Assembly: GCA_002842875.1 (NCBI GenBank) | Contig: PHEF01000006.1 | Location: forward strand, 1 to 42,775 | DNA from: Alphaproteobacteria bacterium HGW-Alphaproteobacteria-3 | Lineage (GTDB): Bacteria; Pseudomonadota; Alphaproteobacteria; Parvibaculales; Parvibaculaceae | Length of the DNA: 42,775 nt | Direction: 5' to 3' | In this document: positions 40,599-42,775 of the stretch, piece after piece | Layout: each line of letters opens with the position of its first letter | Numbering within the stretch: position 1 is the stretch's first letter | The notes under the pieces: model-generated | What the model was told of the DNA's origin: nothing | Database searches by the model: none | What the model saw: only the letters and a program-made list of their open reading frames with translations | Program-made: the position numbers and the translations under genes

Positions 40599-41009
40599 TC
40601 ACACTGCTTTGGGAGGCCGCCGCAAAGGAGAGGGGGAAAGGTCGGTCCGGCCAGTATCCGGCACGTGAACCGCTTCGATGGCACGTTCGGCCGGGACAAA
40701 CCCGAATGCAACGGCGAGCTGAAGCGGCAGCTTGCCGCAGGCGGTCATGCAGAGGGCCGATTTGTCGCAGGTTGCCGCGCCGGTCTCCTGGCAATCGTCG
40801 CAGCACGATTCCGCCATCTCGCCCATGGGATGTGCCCGATGCGGCGAGGCGCCTTCATCGGCCATTGCGTGTGCCGATGCCATCATACCGAGGTGGGTCA
40901 CCGGCGCCGCAACCGCCGTCAACAGCAACGCAACCGCCAGCGCCGCCGCAAACCAGCGGTGGCTGCGGGCGAGACGCATGCTTCGAGTGCGACCGTGGCG
41001 ATGTGTCAT
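40599..41009 (-). CDS. Small exported protein with Cys/His/Met cluster
   Basis: The 136-residue protein has one hydrophobic signal or anchor (AAALAVALLLTAVAAPVTHL). The mature part is rich in possible metal ligands: HAMADEGASPHRAHPMGEMA, then SCCDDCQE, TCDKSALCMTACGK. This resembles small copper-responsive periplasmic proteins found beside Cus pumps, but I cannot name a family. An ATG 10 codons downstream (40979) is an alternative start; neither has a clear ribosome site. It lies upstream of cusBA on the same strand and behind an inverted repeat, so it is probably the first gene of the pump operon. Confidence 0.75.
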   Translation of the reverse strand: MTHRHGRTRSMRLARSHRWFAAALAVALLLTAVAAPVTHLGMMASAHAMADEGASPHRAHPMGEMAESCCDDCQETGAATCDKSALCMTACGKLPLQLAVAFGFVPAERAIEAVHVPDTGRTDLSPSPLRRPPKAV

Positions 41010-41033
41010 GGGGTCAAGCTAACACAAGAACCT

Positions 41034-41066
41034 TTACCGATAGCTACACGAATATGTCATCGGTAA
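41034..41066. promoter_or_regulatory. Inverted-repeat operator before the metal operon
   Basis: TTACCGAT (41034-41041) and ATCGGTAA (41059-41066) are perfect 8-bp inverted arms separated by 17 bp, 25-57 bp upstream of the small exported protein. The 25-bp centre-to-centre spacing is wide and could bracket the -10/-35 region. A metal-responsive regulator is expected here. The rest of 41010-41223 shows nothing I can name. Confidence 0.55.
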
Positions 41067-41223
41067 GGGTACCCAAAGACTCCGCTTTCGGGTTGGAAAC
41101 CCTCAAGAAGCTGCGCTTTGCACAGAACAAGGCCGCGCCAGCCGGCGCAAGCCGGCCCGCACTCGCGACGATGAGAACCGGCGCCATTCCCGGTCAGCCT
41201 GCATTGACGGGCCCCGCGCCTCG

Positions 41224-42228
41224 CTACGGACTCTGGAGGTGAGGGTTCCGGTCTTTCTCGATTCCGTCATCGGCCGATTGCAACTTGCGCCAGCGCAGTG
41301 GCGTTGCGCCGAATTCCCGGCTGAATGCGCGGATGAAGGCGGCGGCGGAGCTGTACCCCGACATATCGGCTGCCTCCTCCACGGATAAGTCCTCCATCAG
41401 CATCTTGCGCGCCATCAGCGTCAGGCGCATGCGCGCGACCGTCTGCATCGGCGCGCGCCCGACGATATGCCGAAATTCCTCGGTGAACTTCGTTCGCGAC
41501 ATGCCGGCCGTGCGGGCCAGCCGGTCGATGTTCCAGTTCTCAAGAGGCGAATCGAGGAAGGCGCGGAGGGCCATGATCACCCCCCTGCTCTTGATGGGAC
41601 CGGATTCGGCCGCACGATCCGGCGCAGGTCCGGCCAGGATCGAGCGCGTCATGTTGATGAGGATGATCTCCGCGATACGCCGCACGATAATCGCCTGCCC
41701 ATACTCCTGCCCCGCATCGATGAATTCCTCGTCCAGAAGTTCGGCGGCCCTCCAGATGCGCCGGGCACATTCCGGCGACGATTCCCGGCTTAGATACAAA
41801 GGGCCGATAATCAGATTGGAAAGCGCGATGTTTTCCGACGGTGCAACGCCCACGAGAAGCTCCACGTCGCCGTCCGGCCCGATCTGCTCGGATATGGGCA
41901 CTCTTTCAAAGGCGTCCGGTGGACCGGGCGCAATATCCGGAACCGAATGCAACCGATGCGGCGCAAGCCCGCTGACGCCGACGATGGCGCCGGTGGAAAG
42001 GTCGATGACCCTCGGCTCCGGAAAGTCGATGGTCAGACGCGCCCGGCCGCGACGCACCATGACGCAATAGGAAAAATCGCCCGGCTCGAGCCTCTTGTTG
42101 AACGGATAGGAGACCGACGAGCGGAAAAAGTAGACGCCGTCCATCCGCACGTCGGCGCGGACGTTTCTGGCATCCAGATTCCTGAGCGATCGGAAGCCGT
42201 TTGACCCGGCCTCTGTTTTATCGGCCAT
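41224..42228 (-). CDS. AraC-family transcriptional regulator
   Basis: The 334-residue regulator has an N-terminal cupin-like ligand domain (DFSYCVMVRRGRARLTIDFP, then GLAPHRLHSVPD). The C-terminal double helix-turn-helix is NIDRLARTAGMSRTKFTEEF then SVEEAADMSGYSSAAAFIRA, ending with FGATPLRWRK. AraC proteins with this architecture usually activate catabolism of aromatic or small organic compounds. It starts 27 bp beyond the end of the aldolase gene on the same strand, so it probably follows a meta-cleavage-type operon that continues outside the window. Confidence 0.92.
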   Translation of the reverse strand: MADKTEAGSNGFRSLRNLDARNVRADVRMDGVYFFRSSVSYPFNKRLEPGDFSYCVMVRRGRARLTIDFPEPRVIDLSTGAIVGVSGLAPHRLHSVPDIAPGPPDAFERVPISEQIGPDGDVELLVGVAPSENIALSNLIIGPLYLSRESSPECARRIWRAAELLDEEFIDAGQEYGQAIIVRRIAEIILINMTRSILAGPAPDRAAESGPIKSRGVIMALRAFLDSPLENWNIDRLARTAGMSRTKFTEEFRHIVGRAPMQTVARMRLTLMARKMLMEDLSVEEAADMSGYSSAAAFIRAFSREFGATPLRWRKLQSADDGIEKDRNPHLQSP

Positions 42229-42255
42229 GCGCGAGTATGTTCTCGACGGGGTTGA

Positions 42256-42775
42256 TCAGTGTGCGTTCACGTCTTCTTGCCGCGCGAGATCGAGGGCTAT
42301 GTCCACGATCATATCTTCCTGACCGCCGACCATAGCGCGTTTCCCGGCTTCCAGCAGTATCCTGCGAACATCGACGCCATATTTCTCGGAGGCCGCTTCC
42401 GCGTGCCTGAGGAAGCTTGAATAAACGCCCGCATAGCCGAGGCTCAGCGTCTCCCGGTCGACGCGCACCGGGCGGTCCTGCAGGGGCCGCACAAGGTCTT
42501 CCGCCGCGTCCATGAGCGCCAGCAGGTCGCAACCATGTTCCCAGCCATAGCGGCTGGCGGCCGCGATGAAGACCTCCAGCGGCGCGTTCCCCGCGCCGGC
42601 CCCCATGCCGGTGAGCGACGCATCGACACGGACGGCGCCGTTCTGTACCGCGGCAATCGAGTTCGCGACGCCAAGGCTCAGATTGTGATGCGCGTGGATG
42701 CCCCGCTCTGTCCCTGGCTTCAGCACCTTGTCATAGGCCTGCAGGCGGGCGGCGACATCCTCGACCGTGGCCTCA
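42256..42775 (-). CDS. 4-hydroxy-2-oxovalerate aldolase, C-terminal part
   Basis: About 173 residues are visible; the start lies beyond the window edge. The sequence [20 protein letters not shown] carries the two histidines that bind the divalent metal in DmpG/BphI/MhpE aldolases. It is followed by [20 protein letters not shown] and the C-terminal communication domain. The enzyme splits 4-hydroxy-2-oxovalerate to pyruvate and acetaldehyde, which is channelled to a partner acetaldehyde dehydrogenase. This would be the end of an aromatic meta-cleavage or related operon. Confidence 0.92.
   Translation of the reverse strand, partial: EATVEDVAARLQAYDKVLKPGTERGIHAHHNLSLGVANSIAAVQNGAVRVDASLTGMGAGAGNAPLEVFIAAASRYGWEHGCDLLALMDAAEDLVRPLQDRPVRVDRETLSLGYAGVYSSFLRHAEAASEKYGVDVRRILLEAGKRAMVGGQEDMIVDIALDLARQEDVNAH

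Overview
The window reads as chromosome of a GC-rich alphaproteobacterium. Pointers are the paired ECF sigma factor and NrsF-type (DUF1109) anti-sigma protein, the short GGCC-type palindromes between genes, a TTG-started dusA, and a TIGR02281-type membrane aspartic protease. A Parvibaculum-like Hyphomicrobiales lineage would fit, but this is a guess from gene style, not a database match. I recognised no rRNA, tRNA, CRISPR array, insertion sequence or integrase gene.

Region 1 (1-7.7 kb) looks like ordinary core: a short YjdM/PhnA-like protein, cobA, an aspartic protease, a phosphomannomutase/phosphoglucomutase, a Phd/VapC-type toxin-antitoxin pair, a PHB-depolymerase-like esterase, a TauE/SafE exporter and dusA. 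Region 2 (7.7-15.8 kb) is an accessory block bounded by two diverged direct copies of the dusA 5' end and its upstream DNA. The copies align without gaps over about 135 bp at a constant offset of 8041 bp. dusA is a known integration target, so the block may be an old genomic island. Its cargo is five exported or membrane proteins on the minus strand (one OmpA-like), a divergent lipoprotein, a NarL-type response regulator and a convergent hybrid histidine kinase.

Region 3 (15.9-22.7 kb) is catabolic: two short-chain-dehydrogenase-type genes, a broken MFS transporter fused to the tail of a lost aminotransferase paralogue, an intact HemL-like class III aminotransferase, a PfkB kinase, a class II aldolase and a TetR regulator. 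A perfect 17-bp palindrome lies in the divergent promoter between the aminotransferase and the kinase. The set suggests an uncharacterised route in which a kinase and aldolase split a phosphorylated polyol or sugar acid.

Region 4 (22.7-36.1 kb) looks like a metal or thiol stress module. It holds a bufferin-like DUF2282 peptide (BufA1) with a DoxX partner but no BufB/BufC beside them, a membrane histidine kinase, a DUF3179 protein, an AhpD-like protein, an exported thioredoxin with a CcdA-like membrane partner, a Sel1 protein, a patatin lipoprotein operon, a tiny Ser/Cys-rich exported peptide, and a sigma-NrsF-redoxin operon. Three promoters in this region fit G(T/C)AAC(A/C)-N16-CGAA(T/A)A, close to the published Caulobacter SigF consensus. 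They lie in front of the histidine kinase, the thioredoxin-CcdA pair and the Cys-rich peptide.

Region 5 (36.1-42.8 kb) encodes a CusBA/CzcBA-type heavy-metal RND pump without an outer-membrane channel gene, a small exported His/Met/Cys-bearing protein behind an inverted-repeat operator, an AraC-type regulator, and the C-terminal part of a 4-hydroxy-2-oxovalerate aldolase cut by the window edge.
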